Positions 1-12,055 of a stretch of 64,000 nt of DNA are shown piece by piece (positions within the stretch are counted from its first letter, which is position 1; every line of letters begins with the position of its first letter). The position numbers were made by a program, and so were the translations under genes. Below the pieces are notes generated by a model, which saw only the letters and a list, made by a program, of their open reading frames with translations, made no database searches and was not told where the DNA came from. This stretch comes from Rhineura floridana (Eukaryota; Chordata; Lepidosauria; Squamata; Rhineuridae): contig NC_084482.1 in the NCBI RefSeq assembly GCF_030035675.1, positions 219,131,943-219,195,942 of the forward strand. The letters are read 5' to 3'.

Positions 1-346
1 TTCCCGTGCACATCTAGTTGGCTCCTGTGGTTCTTCTCATCTAGAATCCCCAGCAGGTAATAGACCCTCTGTGACTTGTATTATAAATCCCCGGTTGGAA
101 GTGATGCTCCCATGGATCCTGCTGGAAAGAATTGCAGTCAGGGTCCTTGCCTAAGCTCACAACATCCCCAGCAGGGACTAGAATTTCTACAAAAACTCTG
201 CTGTGTTGCACATTACTACCAAGGAAGATTCTCGGGTTGTTCCTGATTCATACTTTTTCCAATTCATTCGATGGAGGAAAAATACTCTCCCTGCCAAGTT
301 TCTCACTCCCCTTCCCCTGCTGGACCCCTTTTCATCTGCAAATTAT
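1..346. other. No feature recognised
   Basis: I recognise no gene or repeat in this stretch. Short open frames here have no family resemblance and look like chance. Confidence 0.4.
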
Positions 347-646
347 AAAGGTAAAGGTGTCCCCGCACTTGTAGTGCGAGTCGTTTCCGACTCTTAGGGT
401 GACGTCTTGCGACGTTTACTAGGCAGCCCGTATATATGGGGTGGGATTGCCAGTTCCTTCCCTGGCCTTTCTTTACCCCCCAGCGTATGCCGGGTACTCA
501 TTTTACCAACCACGGATGGAAGGCTGAGTGGACCTCGACCCCTTTTACCGGAGATTCAACTTCCTCCTTCCGTTGGAATCAAACTCCGTCCGTGAGCAGA
601 GCTACGGCTGTGTTACCGCCACGTACCTCTCTGCGCCACGGAGGAT
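347..646 (-). mobile_element. Sauria-type tRNA-derived SINE
   Basis: Read on the minus strand, the element starts near 646 with a tRNA-like head (TCCGTGGCGCAGAG, then a box-B-like GTTTGATTCC) and ends near 347 with GTCGGAAACGACT and a GGGGACACCTTTACC tail. The GTCGGAAACGAC motif resembles the Bov-B LINE 3' end, which is known of Sauria SINEs. Length, about 300 bp, is near full. Family assignment is from memory of squamate repeats. Confidence 0.7.
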
Positions 647-720
647 TATAACTGTGGTATAAACTGAAACTAAGGCGGTAATCCCAAACATGCTTACTTG
701 ATAGGTGGCAGTGTATATTT

Positions 721-1010
721 TTAATACTTGTTTTCTTTCAAATCTTTATATTCCGCCCTTCCTCTAACATGGAACTCGGGGGATTTGGAGCAAGGTTTCC
801 CCAGCATACTGGTGACCCTCAACTCTGTCTCTCTGTTCCTTAAATACCAGGAGAGGCAAGTCCTGACCCAGTGTCTGGAGGGGGTAACGGGCTGGATGTG
901 AGGCAACAAATGAAGGCTGAATCAAGATAGGAAGGGCAGGTGGCTCCATGTCCCAGACTTGGCATAATTGCCTGTTCTTAATGAGGAGGCGCTCCACTTT
1001 AAGGAGCAGG
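721..1010 (-). repeat. Probable L2-type LINE 3' fragment
   Basis: The minus strand ends in the sequence type GGCGGAATATAAAG next to a T/A-rich end, as seen at other L2-type 3' ends in this window (for example 10490-10835). The upstream part is too decayed to translate usefully. Confidence 0.4.
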
Positions 1011-1153
1011 TTCATACTTTGGGGAAACATCTTTTTCACTTGAGACCCGTGGCCTCCGCAGGGAGGGAGCTCCCATGCCAAACTTCGGCTAGGGTGCAAC
1101 CTATGACCATTTCTTGATCGGGTTGGCATAGCCTTGATAGGGTTGGCATAGCC

Positions 1154-1490
1154 ATGTCCATGTTGGACAACTGTAAGGTGTTCACCATGTGCCTGCCCTT
1201 GAAGACACTCTGGAAATTGCAACCGGTGCAAAATGCTGCAGCCGGAGTATTGATAGGTACAGCAGGTTGTGAGCATATTACCGTTGTGTTAAAACCATTA
1301 CAGTGTTGCCAGTTGTTTTCTGAGCCAAATTCAAGGTGCTTACTTTGTCATTTAAAGGTCTAAACAACTTGAGATGCAAACATCTGCAAGAACTCTGTTA
1401 GCTATCGTCCTCCATAGACATGTGTTTCACATACACACTTTTTGGAGTCTTCTGGATTAAGTTATTTGGACAGTGGCAATCGCGCCTCTT
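1154..1490 (+). repeat. Decayed L2-type LINE ORF fragment
   Basis: The plus strand encodes LQPVQNAAAGVLIGTAG and HITVVLKPLQ, which match the VQNAAARLLT...HITPVL...LHWLP region near the C-terminus of L2-type LINE proteins. The related stretch at 45200-45600 has the same fragment, so it predates the duplication of the two zinc-finger blocks. Confidence 0.6.
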
Positions 1491-2183
1491 GGCAGGTTTA
1501 GGCAGTGACTTTCACTCAAACAGGTCTTAAAAATAGGGATATTTGTTGACAGCACACACAATCAAAATAAGCACATTTAACACTTCAGAGGGGAATAACA
1601 CAGGAATAATACATACCTTATGAGTGGGGATAATTCAGCAACAGTATACATACATTTCTTTGCTTTGAGGGAATGAGCTGAATCATTATAACCACAATTA
1701 AACTAACACTCACAGAACATATACGTAAGAAGGAGCAAGCACACAAGGCATGAGAGGAGATGGAGGGCAGGTTCAGTTCAGTGCACCCTGCTGTTTCTGT
1801 CTGAGCTCACCTTGCAGTGTAGGCCTCAATCATGCACAGCTGGGCAAAGAGGATTAGATACATGCACACACATATTTTGGCTGCTGTGACTGACGGGGGA
1901 CATCTCCCAGGCTGATTTTTGCTTTCGGTGTGGTAGAATGACACGGCCCAAATGAAAACAGCTGGCTCATCCCAAAGAGGCATTTCAAGCTGAGCCTTAT
2001 GTCCAGTGCACAGATGTTCACAATGGCCAGTCTGATCCTGGTGGTCCACATGGCCTTGTCTCGTTTATGAGGTTTAGGAGATATAAAACGGAAATCCTTC
2101 TTCTTAAGTTTAAAAGGCTCTTCTTGGAATGAGTGAACATTTTGCTGTCAAAGGTAACTAATTTTGTCTTGTTTCCTTGACAG
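1491..2183. other. Unnamed stretch shared by both ZNF blocks
   Basis: No gene is recognised. The stretch resembles 49090-50380, including the run around 2010-2040 (CAGATGTTCACAATGGCCAG, identical in both). A minus-strand frame is partly shared, but it is short and matches no family I know. Confidence 0.4.
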
Positions 2184-2261
2184 AATCGGACCTCAATTCC
2201 TTTTGGAAAGAAGGACAAGATCCCTTGATCCAGGATCCCAAAGAACTGGAGACATCAGCAG
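2184..2261 (+). pseudogene. ZNF-A linker exon
   Basis: The exon lies between an acceptor (TTTCCTTGACAG) and a donor (G|GTAGATGC). It is 78 bp and reads, in phase 1, ESDLNSFWKEGQDPLIQDPK followed by ELETSA. The paralogous exon at 50381-50458 has the same length, phase and almost the same sequence. It is the spacer between a KRAB exon and the finger exon. No KRAB exon for this copy is seen, so it would lie left of the window or be lost. It is listed as pseudogene because the finger exon downstream is frameshifted; the exon itself looks intact. Confidence 0.65.
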
Positions 2262-2389
2262 GTAGATGCTTAGCTGCGTTGTGGGGAGCTTTTTGGTCTG
2301 GGAATTGAAGGATTTTTTATTATTTCCTGTGATATATCATTGCTGGGAGATTAACCGGTCAGTCTGAGTTCTCCTGAAGGACATCTGAG

Positions 2390-2490
2390 ATGGCATTAAG
2401 AACACAAGAAATGCCTGCTGGATTAGGCATGGGGCACATTTAGTCCAGCTTGTTGCAGGTCTTGAGTGCAACAGTTGCCACAGTGACTGT
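2390..2490 (-). repeat. CR1 3' tail fragment
   Basis: The minus-strand reading resembles the CR1 3' UTR seen intact at 24680-24900 (TGGACTAAATG..., CCTAATCCAGCAGGCATTTC). It is shared with 50597-50730, so it was inserted before the block duplication. Confidence 0.65.
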
Positions 2491-2659
2491 CCTAAAGTTG
2501 CAAAGAGGTGTGAAAACAAGAAGTGGTAAAACTGTGTGTGTGCATGGGGGGATGGCTATAAAGGGTAGTTTTGATATTTGATACTTTCCTCCTCTCCTGA
2601 TGAGGAGCAGAGGAAAAACTGTGCCTTTTGAAAGGATTGGCTACCCGTAGGAGAAATCC

Positions 2660-3060
2660 CTGACACAGCCGGTCCTGTCTTGCTAACCTATTAGAGTTCT
2701 TTGAGAATGTTAACAAGCCTCTGGATAAAGGTGATCCAGTACTTGGACTTTCAAAAAGCTTTCAGCAAGGTACCTCACCAAAGACTCCTGAACAAGCTTG
2801 GAATAAGAGGAAAGATCCTCTTGTGGAACAGGAACCAGCTAGGAGACATAAAGCGGAGCGTAGGAATAAATGGAAGCATGTAGAAAGTCAGAGACTGCAT
2901 GGTTGTCAAGAGCAGTAACTGGAAACCACAGGAGGAAAGAGTGCTTTTGTGATCACTACTGGTTTCTGGGCTTCCCATGGGCATCTGGTTGGCCACTGTG
3001 ACAACAGGCTCCTGGACTCGATGGGCCACTGGCCTGATCCAGCAGGACTCCTCTTCTTAA
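2660..3060 (+). repeat. CR1 LINE fragment, internally deleted
   Basis: Reverse transcriptase residues VIQYLDFQKAFSKVPHQRLL are readable, followed directly by the CR1 3' UTR (GGGCCACTGGCCTGATCCAG). The middle of the ORF is missing. The paralogous copy lies at 54490-55620. Confidence 0.75.
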
Positions 3061-3109
3061 TGTCTAGATAAATATAGGTTCAGAACTAATTAGCTTGTCT
3101 TTTGTTGTT

Positions 3110-3158
3110 TTCAAAGTTGACGTGGCTCTGATGAAGGGGAGAGATCCCCAGGTATGGA
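3110..3158 (+). pseudogene. ZNF-A small linker exon, decayed
   Basis: The stretch matches the 48-bp exon at 55712-55759 (shared GGCTCTGATGAAGGGGAGAG) but has lost its start and cannot keep phase 1 at both ends. In the needed phase it meets a TGA. This suggests that ZNF-A splicing is impaired. Confidence 0.5.
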
Positions 3159-3757
3159 TTTGAAAAATAATCTTGGGAAAGGTTATAAAATGATGGCAAG
3201 GAATTCCCCATGCAGTTCAGAGCATCATCTCAAACTCATATAATTCAATATTAAACATTGTGTCATGATGGTCTTGGGCCATCCATGTCTTAGCTCAGCG
3301 ATAGAGCACATGAGTTCTATGGAGAAATGTGTAGGTTTAAGTCTTGGAATCTTCAGGTTGAATACTGCATTAGTTCCTGTGTTTCAATATTTCTATCTGA
3401 CCCTCTCTTTTGACTGCACTCAAATTCATTCTGCCTGTACCCAGTTTGCCTCTTCAGCCTTTCTGCACTTCTCTTTCCTCTCACTCCATTTATTACTGTG
3501 TCTTCTTTTAGAAATGTTTACCATACTTGTATCTCAGTAGGAGGAGAAACCAGACATATCTGGGCTTAGTGACTTCAAGTTGTATATGGACCTGAAGGGA
3601 ATTCTTGGTCTTCTGTGAGACTATAAAATATTTGGGTAACGTTTGTTTCACCTGAGCATGCAAACAGAAAGGGGGAGAATTGTGGAAATTATGAAGTAGC
3701 CAAGTGAGCTTGATCTGTTATGAGATCCTTTGTTTATGACTTGAAATTCTAATGTGA

Positions 3758-4950
<1,193 letters not shown>

Positions 4951-5119
4951 AAGAACACAAAGGGGAGAAACCTTTTAAATAAATGTTATGTGGAAGAAAC
5001 CTCAGTATGCGACTTACTTTACAACTTTAAACTAGAAGACTGATTGAATTTAGGTGGGCCAATGTAGCATTTAGCAATATTGAAGTATGTAGTTAATTTT
5101 AATCTTGCCCGCTACAGAG

Positions 5120-5125
5120 ATTAAA
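5120..5125 (+). other. Possible polyadenylation signal of ZNF-A
   Basis: ATTAAA lies downstream of the finger exon and is conserved at the matching place in ZNF-B (58425-58430). Confidence 0.35.
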
Positions 5126-5130
5126 GCCTT

Positions 5131-5318
5131 AGCCAGTGTGGTGTAGTGGTTAAGGTGTTGGACTACAACCTTGGAGACCAGGGTTCAAATCCCCACATAG
5201 CCATGAAGCTCACTGGGTGACCTTGGGCCAGTCGCTGCCTCTCAGCCTCATGAAAACCCTATTCATAGGGTCGCCGTAAGTCGGAATCGAAGGCAGTACG
5301 TTTACATTTTTTACAGCT
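5131..5318 (+). mobile_element. tRNA-derived SINE with Bov-B-like tail
   Basis: The head has a box-A-like GTGTAGTGGTTAAGG and a box-B-like GGTTCAAATCC. The tail (ATAGGGTCGCCGTAAGTCGG) copies the end of the Bov-B ORF2 seen on the minus strand at 12056-12110. It is absent from the equivalent place in block B (58430-58445), so it was inserted after the duplication. Confidence 0.8.
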
Positions 5319-5413
5319 TGGAATCAAGATATCCGAAAGATGATCTCACATCTTATGTATCCAAACAATTGCTGCAATGTGCAGCAGATGACCTCTTGCA
5401 TATTCCATCTCAT

Positions 5414-6240
5414 TGTTGGAATGGGAGACAACAATGCTTGTGGTTAGTTACCTCAACAGGGCTAGGGTAGACAGAAAAAGTAATTCTGGCGTTTCCCTCA
5501 CTGAGTCACTCTTTTGTAACTAAGGGAACTATCGTATTTTTTTTGTTTATTTATTGCCTCTCTTCCCCCTTCACCAAATCACTGCCTATTTTGTTCTCTG
5601 TTCATGTGTAAGGATGTTTCATCCTGAGCGCTCTTTCAGAGATGGCTCTACATGCTAGAAGTAAATAAACCTGTCATGTTCTTTAAGAAGTGGTCTTAAC
5701 ACTGTTTTGTTGCAACTGCTGTGGAACATTGTGGAATTCCAATAGGTTGTGGGGCAAAAGCTACTTTTTTAAAAGGTACAGGAAATTGTTGCATGGTTCT
5801 AGAAGAGCTGAACAAGCAGATACCATTAATGTGCATATTATGGTGCCAAAATTAGAACCATATAATTTTCACACATGGCTGTATTGATTTGAAATAAGGG
5901 TAACAACAATTAAAACAAGAGATAGAGATAAAGTAACTGGGAGATGTCATCCACTATCTTGGGATCCAGATAGCTCCCACCTTCCTGTCTATCTACTCAA
6001 CCGAAAACGATAGATTTGTGAGACCCCTGAACACTTAGGGCTTGGAGAAGCCCATCTGATAGCAACAGATAGTGAAAATCTACGGGGAAGGGGAATGTGA
6101 ACCCCTTCCACAGAATGATCAGCACAGGATGGCTATAGTGAAACTTGCAGTGCCATGCCACCACAACCAGACCAGACATATCCTCAGCAGGAGGAACACT
6201 GTGTAGAAGGCCAATATAGCAGGCCAATATAAAACACATT
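5414..6240 (+). mobile_element. Old Ty1/copia fossil behind ZNF-A (partial)
   Basis: An LTR-like stretch (5414-5744) starts TGTTGG and is followed at once by GGTTGTGGGGC, a decayed primer-binding site. Pol-derived sequence follows (about 5870-6240), similar to that at 58970-59310. The five bases before the LTR, CTCAT, equal the five bases after the right LTR of the related element at 58522-60184, so both copies descend from one insertion that predates the ZNF duplication. The element is old and broken in many places, and no right LTR is seen. Confidence 0.65.
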
Positions 6241-6514
6241 ACGACCTCTAAAGTGCCGAGTCAAGACCCAATTCTAGGCCTTAGCCATAATCCTGCAAAC
6301 AGCAGGGAGTTCCAGAAGCAGGGTCAACAACCAAGCAGCCGCAGCCCAAGACAAACAAAGTTCAAAGTCTCCTGTAATATTCTTGGTAAACTTCTTTTCT
6401 AGCGATGGCTGTTGTTATTATTACTGTCCATATTACTGTTATTATTAGATACTCAGCAGCTCCTTCTTTGCTCTTCTGTGTTATCAATTATCTTACCAAA
6501 TTCACCAGCCACAG

Positions 6515-6760
6515 TTGTTCCTGGACAGGGTTAGCCTGCCCTCTGTTATCTATGCTCTGGTAACCGCAGCGTTGTACTGTTCCAATATGCTGTATGTGGG
6601 GCTGCCCTTGAAGAGAGTCTGGAAGGTTCCACAGGTGCAAAACAAAGCTGTTAGGGTGCTTGATATGGGGCAGCCAAATGGAATCACATATCACTAATAA
6701 TGGTAGAGAGATCTGATTCAGTTTGCATTTAAAGGCAAATCCACCTTATTTGGACTTCCC
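6515..6760 (+). repeat. Decayed L2-type LINE ORF fragment
   Basis: It reads LPLKRVWKVPQVQNKAVRVL, matching the region before the VQNAAARLL motif of L2-type LINEs and the fragment at 1154-1490. Confidence 0.5.
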
Positions 6761-7128
6761 CCCAAACACAGACATCCACACATCTCTAAAACTGCATATA
6801 CTAACGAAAGTGCTCATAAATGTGTATATTAGTGAAAATTCACTAACAGGCAAAAAACCTTGTGGTTTAAGAACATACCTATAGCCCACAGATATTTCTA
6901 TCAAACTTTAAAAAGCAGGGAAATTGGGCAGCTATAGTGATGTACCAGGGGAGCAGGAGACCTGACCTCCTCTCTGAGAGATTGTACTGCCCTACACATT
7001 TGTCAGAATGCAAACACCATTTGGGTTGGTCTTTCACAGTCCAATCCACTTCTTGTGTAGCTTGGAAGAATTTGGAAACGTGCCTCTGAGCATATGGGGA
7101 GTGGTGGCAGCACCTGCAATCAGCCCAA
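6761..7128. other. No gene; A/T-rich repeat traces
   Basis: A short part (about 6790-6860, GAAAGTGCTCATAAATGTG) resembles the inverted-repeat element at 10855-11829. Nothing else is recognised. Confidence 0.3.
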
Positions 7129-7473
7129 ATAATAGAAAGAAGCAGGACTACAGCTGAATATCAAAAAGACTAAAGTAATGGAAACAGGAAATTTATGTAA
7201 CTTTAAAGAGGCAATAGACTGAACACTAGAGTCAGGATCATTCAGACCATGGTATTCCCAATCTCTATTTATGGATGTGAAAGTTGGACAGTGAAAAAAG
7301 TGGGTAAGAGAAAAATAAACTCTTTGAAATGTGGTGTTGGAGGAGAGCTTTGCACACACCATGGACTGCAAAAAAGACAAATAATTGGGTGTTAGAACAA
7401 ATTAAACCAGAACTACCGCTAGAAGCTAAAATGAAGCTGAGGTTACCATACTTTGGACACAATGAGAAGACAT
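7129..7473 (+). mobile_element. Bov-B (RTE) LINE fragment
   Basis: Plus-strand sequence encodes the C-terminal ORF2 region of Bov-B: CESWTVKK-like and CWRRALHTPWTAKK-like residues, then NNWVLEQIKPELPLEAK. It ends at the inverted-repeat element that starts at 7474. Confidence 0.75.
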
Positions 7474-7769
7474 GATTGTTAAACTGTTCCAATGCTTCTT
7501 CAGACGTTCATAATACTCAAATTTCAGCAGCCAGCCTTGAATCTCCTACAAATATCTCCGCTGAAGAGAATGCAATGTATATAAGTTGCCGACACTACAG
7601 CTCAACCACTATCTTCTTGTGGGGGTGATATGCCCTCATGTGAGAAAATAGCCACTTCTAATTGGGAGAGAAGCAAACCCTGCTCTGTGCTTTGTGGGAG
7701 AGCCAAGACCGACTGCAGAAATTTGAGCATTATGAATGTCTGAAGAAGCATTGAAACAGTTTAACAATC
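7474..7769. mobile_element. Inverted-repeat DNA element inserted in Bov-B
   Basis: The first and last about 57 bases are near-perfect inverted repeats (left GATTGTTAAACTGTTCCAAT; right end reads the same on the other strand with one change). The inside, about 180 bp, has no coding frame. This is the layout of a non-autonomous DNA transposon (MITE). I could not assign a superfamily, and no clear target duplication is seen. Confidence 0.6.
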
Positions 7770-8039
7770 CGAAATAATCTTTGTATTATTGTGTCAGATT
7801 TCATTGTCTGTCATCATTGTACATTTTCTCATGTTACTGTATTCACTGTGGCAGCATTTTTCATTGATATATATTGTTCTTCCAGGTCCCATGTTTTGGG
7901 CCTTTCAATATATTCATCTATTCTGTTATTCACAGTCATTGAGCTCGTTCTTATTGTTTTGCTAGTTTTCAGCTCAGCTGCATGCCACAGTGCCTTTCAT
8001 TTTTCTTTGCAAATTTGGGTAGTGACTTTTTGTGTAATC
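7770..8039. other. No feature recognised
   Basis: A T-rich stretch with no gene or repeat I can name. The open frame over it merges into CR1 antisense sequence and is not a gene. Confidence 0.3.
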
Positions 8040-8940
8040 TGTGCCACCTCTGTGTGGCAACCTTCCAAGTACTTGAATAGTGCAATCATTTCTCCCCTCA
8101 GTCTTCTCTTCTCAAGGCTAAACATGCCTAGTTCTTTCATTCCCTCTTCATAGGGTTTGTTTTAGTCGTCTGATCATACTTGTTGCCCTCCTCTGAACTC
8201 GTTCCAGTTTGTCTGCATCCTTCTTAAAGTGCAGTGTTCAGAACGGGACGCAGTACTTGAGATGAGGCCTAACCAAGTGCAGAATAGAGGAGAACCAATA
8301 CATTACGTGATTTGGAAACTATACTTCTGTTAATGCAGCATTAAAGAGTATTTGCTTTTTTTGCAGCTACATCACACTGTTGGCTCATATTCAGCTTGTG
8401 ATCAACAACAATCCCAAGATCCTTCTCACATGTATTGCTGAACCAAATATTCCCATCTTGTAATTGTGCATTTGGTTTCTTTTTCCCAGGTGTAGAACTT
8501 TGCACTTATCCCTGTTAAATTTCATTCTGTTGTTTTCAGCCTAACGCTCCAGCCTATCAAAATTCCTTTGAATTTTGTTTCTGTCTTCCAAGGTATTGGC
8601 TATCCCTCCCAATTATGTACCATCTGCAAATCTGATAAGCATTCCCTGCACCTCCTCATCCAAGTCATTAATAAAAATGTTGAAGATCACTAGGTCCAGG
8701 ACCGAGCCCTGCAGTACCCAACTCGTTACGTTCCCCCAGTTTGAGAAGGAACCATTGATAAACACTCTTTGAGTACAATTCTGTAGCCAACAGATAGCTG
8801 ATAGTTGTTCCATCCAGGCCACATTTAGCTAACTTGCTAATCAGAATATCATGGGGCACTTTGTCAAAAGCTTTGCTGAAGTCGAGATATATTATGTCCA
8901 CAGCATTCTTACAGTCCACCAGGGATGTTACCTGATCAAA
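8040..8940 (-). mobile_element. CR1-type LINE fragment (second lineage)
   Basis: The minus strand encodes AVDIIYLDFSKAFDKVPHDI, VLGLVIF-type reverse transcriptase residues and, downstream, an ERLKELGMF-like C-terminus. The same lineage occurs at 25745-27370 and 34376-36245. Several frameshifts are present. Confidence 0.75.
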
Positions 8941-8984
8941 AAGTGAGGTAAGAGTAAAAAAATAAGATAAGAATTAAAAAATGA

Positions 8985-9470
8985 GATATGAGGACTGGAA
9001 AGTGGCCAATGTAACACAAATCTTTAACAAGGGCTCCAGGGGGCACCCCAGAAATTACAGACTGGTTAGGTTAATATCTGCCCCAGGAAAACTGGGATAA
9101 AATATAAAACAACCATGCATATAAAAGAGAGAGCCTGGTGCAGCAGAACCATCATGGCTTCTGCAAGGTTAAGTCCTGTCTCACTAATTAGACCTATTAG
9201 AGTCCTCCGAGAGGCTAAACAAGTATATAGATAGAGGTGATCCAGCTGACATAGTGTACTTGGATTTTCAAAGACGTTTTTACAAGTTGCCTCACCAAAG
9301 ACTCCTGAGTAAGCTTAGCAGTCATGGAATAAGAGGAAAGGTCCCCTTATTTATTTATTTATTATTTGATTTATATCCTGCCCTTCCTCCCAGCAGGAGC
9401 CCAGGGCAGCAGATCAGAAATGGGTGAAGTAGCAGGAAGCAGAGAGTAGGAATAAAAGGACAGTTAAGAA
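8985..9470 (+). mobile_element. CR1 LINE fragment with L2 tail insertion
   Basis: Plus-strand sequence matches the CR1 at 23330-23760 (DWKVANVTQIFNKGS; ADIVYLDFQ). It is interrupted at about 9350-9410 by a minus-strand L2-type 3' end with a (TTTA)n run (CTGCCCTTCCTCCCAGCAGG). It is broken in several places. Confidence 0.7.
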
Positions 9471-9578
9471 CATGAGAACATAAGAAGAGCCTGCTGGATC
9501 AGGCCAGTGGCCCATCTAGTCCAGCATCCTGTTCTCACAGTGGCCAACCAGGTGCCTGGGGGAAGTTCTCCTAATGGA
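9466..9578 (-). repeat. CR1 3' tail fragment
   Basis: Minus-strand CR1 3' UTR: the plus strand reads AACATAAGAAGAGCCTGCTG and CATCTAGTCCAGCATCCTGT, the reverse of 24780-24890. Confidence 0.75.
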
Positions 9579-9588
9579 GGGCTTGTTA

Positions 9589-10250
9589 CACGTGTACGTG
9601 TGAAAACCTGCACGTCAGCCTAAGCATATATATAGCCTTACCCTTAACCCCAATAAAGCACACAAAGAGTAAAACGAAGGCTGTTTTATTGAAAGAGAAA
9701 ACAGGGAAAATATAGCATCTTCAATTAAATAATGAATGCAAGCAGCATCTAACTTTACCCTAATCATTTGTTCCCTAATGTTATAGATACCCTAAGACAG
9801 ACGCTAAACCTTAATACATTCAAAGTTGCACCAAATCAAAGAGAAAAAGAGAGAAAGAAACTCAAGAACTGGAAGTGAACATACCTTTCCTGAAGAATGT
9901 AGCGGGACTCTAAGTCAGAATGGAACTTCTGAGTCTAGCCGGGAGCCAAAGCTCTGCCCTTCATGTAACCTTTGCTTGACCTGAAAGATCTCACACTTTC
10001 TCATTTCTCGTGTAGTCTCAGTGTTATTTCTAGAGTGCACTGTGTAGAGTGAGGAAGTTGTTGGAGCCCCGAGAGGTACTACTGACTCCCCAAAAATATA
10101 GGTTTAAATATACTTTGAATCTTCATTGGACTGAATGCAAATTGGGAGGGGTGTGCTAGTGAGCGATTTGGCACACGAAAGAATGTCCTGTGTCTTGATT
10201 GTTCTACCTGTCCAGAGTTAAACCTTTCCTTGCTGCCTCTGGAGAAATTG
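9589..10250. repeat. Unclassified repeat, possible LTR-like
   Basis: The stretch aligns along its length with 52988-53690 (shared CAATAAAGCACACAAA-like, AGCCAAAGCTC, GAAAGATCTCAC and AATTGGGAGG blocks). The T/A-rich polyadenylation-like motif on the minus strand suggests a fossil LTR, probably solo, but no coding part links it to a family. Confidence 0.4.
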
Positions 10251-10404
10251 TATAAGTGTAAATAAAACCTGAATCTTATCATGTGTGGGTTTCCCTGCCT
10301 TGAGATTTACCCTGGGCCTGGACCACTGTTCCTGAGCAAACCTGGAATCTGGAACCTTCCTTTTGACTTGTTGATACCTGAAAGACCGTCTTATCCCTTA
10401 TATA

Positions 10405-10835
10405 CCCAGTCGATCACTGCGCTCTGCAGGAGAGGGCCTCCTGCAGATACCATCTTATCAGGAGGTCCGTTCCGCACAACATAGGAAACGGAACTTTAGT
10501 GTGGTGGCACCTACCCTGTGGAATTCCCGCCCCTTGAATATTAGGCAGGCACCATCTCTGTTACCTTTTCAGCGCCTTTTGAAGACTTTCCTCTTTCAAC
10601 AAGCCTTTTAAGTTGAGACCTATCCCAGTCTGCGTCAGAATTGCTTTTAATATGTTTTTGATAATGTTTTAACCCTTTTTAAAAGTTTTTTAAAAAAATG
10701 TTTTTAATGTTGTTCTGTTTTAATGAATTCTCAGATCTGTTTTTATGATGTTTTAAAGTGTTTTTAGTGCTTCTGTTTGCTGCCCTGGGCTCCTGCTGGG
10801 AGGAAGGGCGGGATATAAATTAAATAGCAACAACA
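10405..10835 (+). repeat. L2-type LINE 3' end
   Basis: The ORF end reads TLWNSRPLNIRQAPSL and LLKTFLFQQAF followed by a stop and a 3' UTR ending GGCGGGATATAAATTAAATA plus a CAACAACAAC run. The same tail is found in several places in this window. Confidence 0.7.
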
Positions 10836-10854
10836 ACTCTGTTGGTACGTGTCT

Positions 10855-11829
10855 TACATTCAGTTCTTCACATTTCCACACTTACCGCAACATTTTTATA
10901 CTCCTCATGAAAATTCATCATAATTTTAGTCTGAATTTCTAGTCATATACACTTTTTGAACGCAGTTTTGCCTAATATACATAGTTTTGCAGAGCAGTGT
11001 CCCCTTATATAGTGGATTCTTGTGTGTTATTTCCACTGATATATGTGTTTATATGCACACTTTATCCTAGTATTTTTGTACCTGTTACTTTGCCTGGACA
11101 ATTGCATTGCAAAAGTCAGAGAAGTGTGAATTTTGAAAGATGGCATATTGTTCCTGAAAGTGTGAATTGGGTAAGTCTGTCTTTAAATGTGAACTGAATC
11201 AAATTTATCTCCCATTCCTCAGTGTGGCAATGAAATGCCCCCACCGAAATGTCGCTACAGATGTGTCAAATCACTCAGTTGCAACAAAAAATGTGCTAAA
11301 GAGATTCCACAACATCAGTGACTATGGAGTTATTTTTGCTTATTCGATTTTTGTAGTGGATGCATTTTGATGATGATAATGTTCTGTGGTTGCTGTAAGA
11401 AACATCCACGAATGAGTAGCACCCAATCTGCAATAATCTTTCATATGGAATAGGAATGGCAGAGAAATTCCATTCAGTTCATGTGTACAGCCGACTATGT
11501 GAAGTTTGCACTTTCCAAAACAATATGAGAACCGGGAAATGGCCACCCTTTGGAATTTGCACTTGTCTGAATTTTGAGATTGAGTTGGCCAACCAAACAA
11601 CGTTTACAAACATGCATAGATTAGGGAAAGTGTACATAAAAATGAACATATTCATGAAAATGCATTATATTCAGAGAAATTTCTTGCAAAATTGTATATA
11701 ATCGTCAAAATGTGTTTATTAGGAGAAATTCACGCGAAAGTGCTGAATAATTTTCATGAGGACTTTAAAAACAAAATCACATACTGCTGCAGAAATGTGT
11801 AGAACGGAATTTAAGACTGGAAAAGTGAG
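10855..11829. mobile_element. Possible decayed DNA transposon with long inverted ends
   Basis: The left part (10855-11000) and the reverse complement of the right part (11690-11829) share spaced matches, the best being TCCTCATGAAAATT. The outer ends TTCAGTTCTTCACATTT and, reversed, TTCCGTTCTACACATTT also match. No transposase frame is readable between them. The arms are quite diverged, so this is tentative. Confidence 0.35.
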
Positions 11830-11884
11830 AAACTGGGAGAAACAAAACTGACAAGGCCATCAATGCCTGGTATGGAAATACCCA

Positions 11885-12055
11885 GTATATGAAAGCAGCC
11901 TATTGTGGCAAACCAGGACTTTGCACTCTCAGTGAGGCCAACAAGAGCCTGTTTTTCTATGTCAACCCTCCTCTTGATGGGGGAAGGTCATTCCCCAAAA
12001 TAATTCAAAGACCAACCACGACTGGCAAGAGACCTCTGCCAGAGCCTGTGCACTT
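11885..12055 (+). other. V2R-A distal 5' flank
   Basis: The stretch matches 37400-37550 (shared GCACTCTCAGTGAGGCCAA and CCTCTGCCAGAGCC). It marks the left limit of the duplicated V2R unit. Confidence 0.55.

Noticed and set aside
1807-2218. Minus-strand open frames shared in part with 50017-50349
   Set aside because: The similarity comes from the duplicated block. The frames are short, lack a common start or end, and match no family I know.
5131-5200. tRNA-like sequences at SINE heads (also 46136, 62787, 40160)
   Set aside because: They have A- and B-box-like motifs but are joined to SINE bodies and tails, so they are not tRNA genes.
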